A model generated the notes under the pieces. That model saw nothing but the letters and a program-made list of their open reading frames with translations, had not been told where the DNA came from and made no database searches. A program made the translations under genes and the position numbers. A stretch of 5,354 nucleotides of DNA from Spirochaetaceae bacterium (lineage in GTDB: Bacteria; Spirochaetota; Spirochaetia; Treponematales; Breznakiellaceae). The stretch's first letter is position 1. Each line of letters starts with the position of its first letter. The DNA is taken from positions 1 to 5,354 of the forward strand of contig JAITHF010000006.1 of the NCBI GenBank assembly GCA_031280115.1. The letters run 5' to 3'. Shown here in pieces: positions 5,290-5,354 of the stretch.

Positions 5290-5354
5290 GTTCGGTCGGA
5301 TCCAATATAAGTTCGGTTGGTTCCAACAAAAGTTCGGTTGGTTCCAACAAAAGT
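5290..5354. repeat. Array B: 21-bp palindromic tandem repeat, cut by the window end
   Basis: Units start at 5290, 5311 and 5332 and a fourth begins at 5353. Units two and three are identical: core GTTGG-TT-CCAAC (inverted repeat with 2-bp centre) followed by AAAA, with GTTCG leading in. The first unit is divergent, with core TCGG-AT-CCAA. The period is 21 bp as in array A, but the sequence is different. The array begins one base after the dispersed element ends. Its full length is unknown because it leaves the window. Confidence 0.9.

Noticed and set aside
4955..5350. Minus-strand open frame with LEPTELL-type heptad repeats
   Set aside because: It is the translation of array B plus the element and overlaps the 3' end of hcp; it has no recognisable domain or start signal.

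Overview
The window holds two divergently transcribed units on a moderately GC-rich chromosome-like background. On the minus strand is a two-gene quaternary-amine (osmoprotectant) ABC importer operon: an OpuCA/ProV-type ATPase with tandem CBS domains, then a permease fused to its substrate-binding protein. On the plus strand is hcp, encoding the hybrid-cluster protein (hydroxylamine/nitric oxide reductase) with the N-terminal cysteine spacing typical of strict anaerobes. The organism is most likely an anaerobic, possibly host-associated bacterium. A Treponema-like spirochaete is my best guess, from the Hcp type, the fused Opu protein and the palindromic 21-bp intergenic repeats, but no rRNA or other marker gene is present to settle it.

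Layout: 1-51, two degenerate 21-bp units resembling the array at the right edge. 52-116, GC-rich sequence with a terminator-like hairpin. 117-305, nine perfectly phased 21-bp palindromic units (array A). 306-452, left copy of a dispersed intergenic element. 454-502, an imperfect stem-loop after the opu stop. 504-2093 and 2098-3237, the opu operon. 3238-3493, an AT-rich divergent control region with phased T-tracts and a large inverted repeat. 3494-5038, hcp. 5040-5090, two hairpins after the hcp stop. 5078-5288, right copy of the dispersed element. 5290-5354, a second, different 21-bp palindromic array (array B) that runs off the window.

The two protein systems are ordinary stress functions: compatible-solute uptake, and nitrosative/redox stress defence. 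The unusual content is the flanking DNA. The sequence downstream of opu (minus strand) and downstream of hcp (plus strand) is the same roughly 150-210 bp element, about 80% identical over 139 aligned positions. In both cases its near end faces the 3' end of the gene, and its far end runs directly into a 21-bp-period palindromic array. The bodies are homologous, but the arrays joined to them differ in sequence while sharing period and design. I do not recognise this as a named element. It is the best candidate here for something undescribed: a gene-3'-end-associated repeat with a conserved body and an exchangeable, helically phased array.
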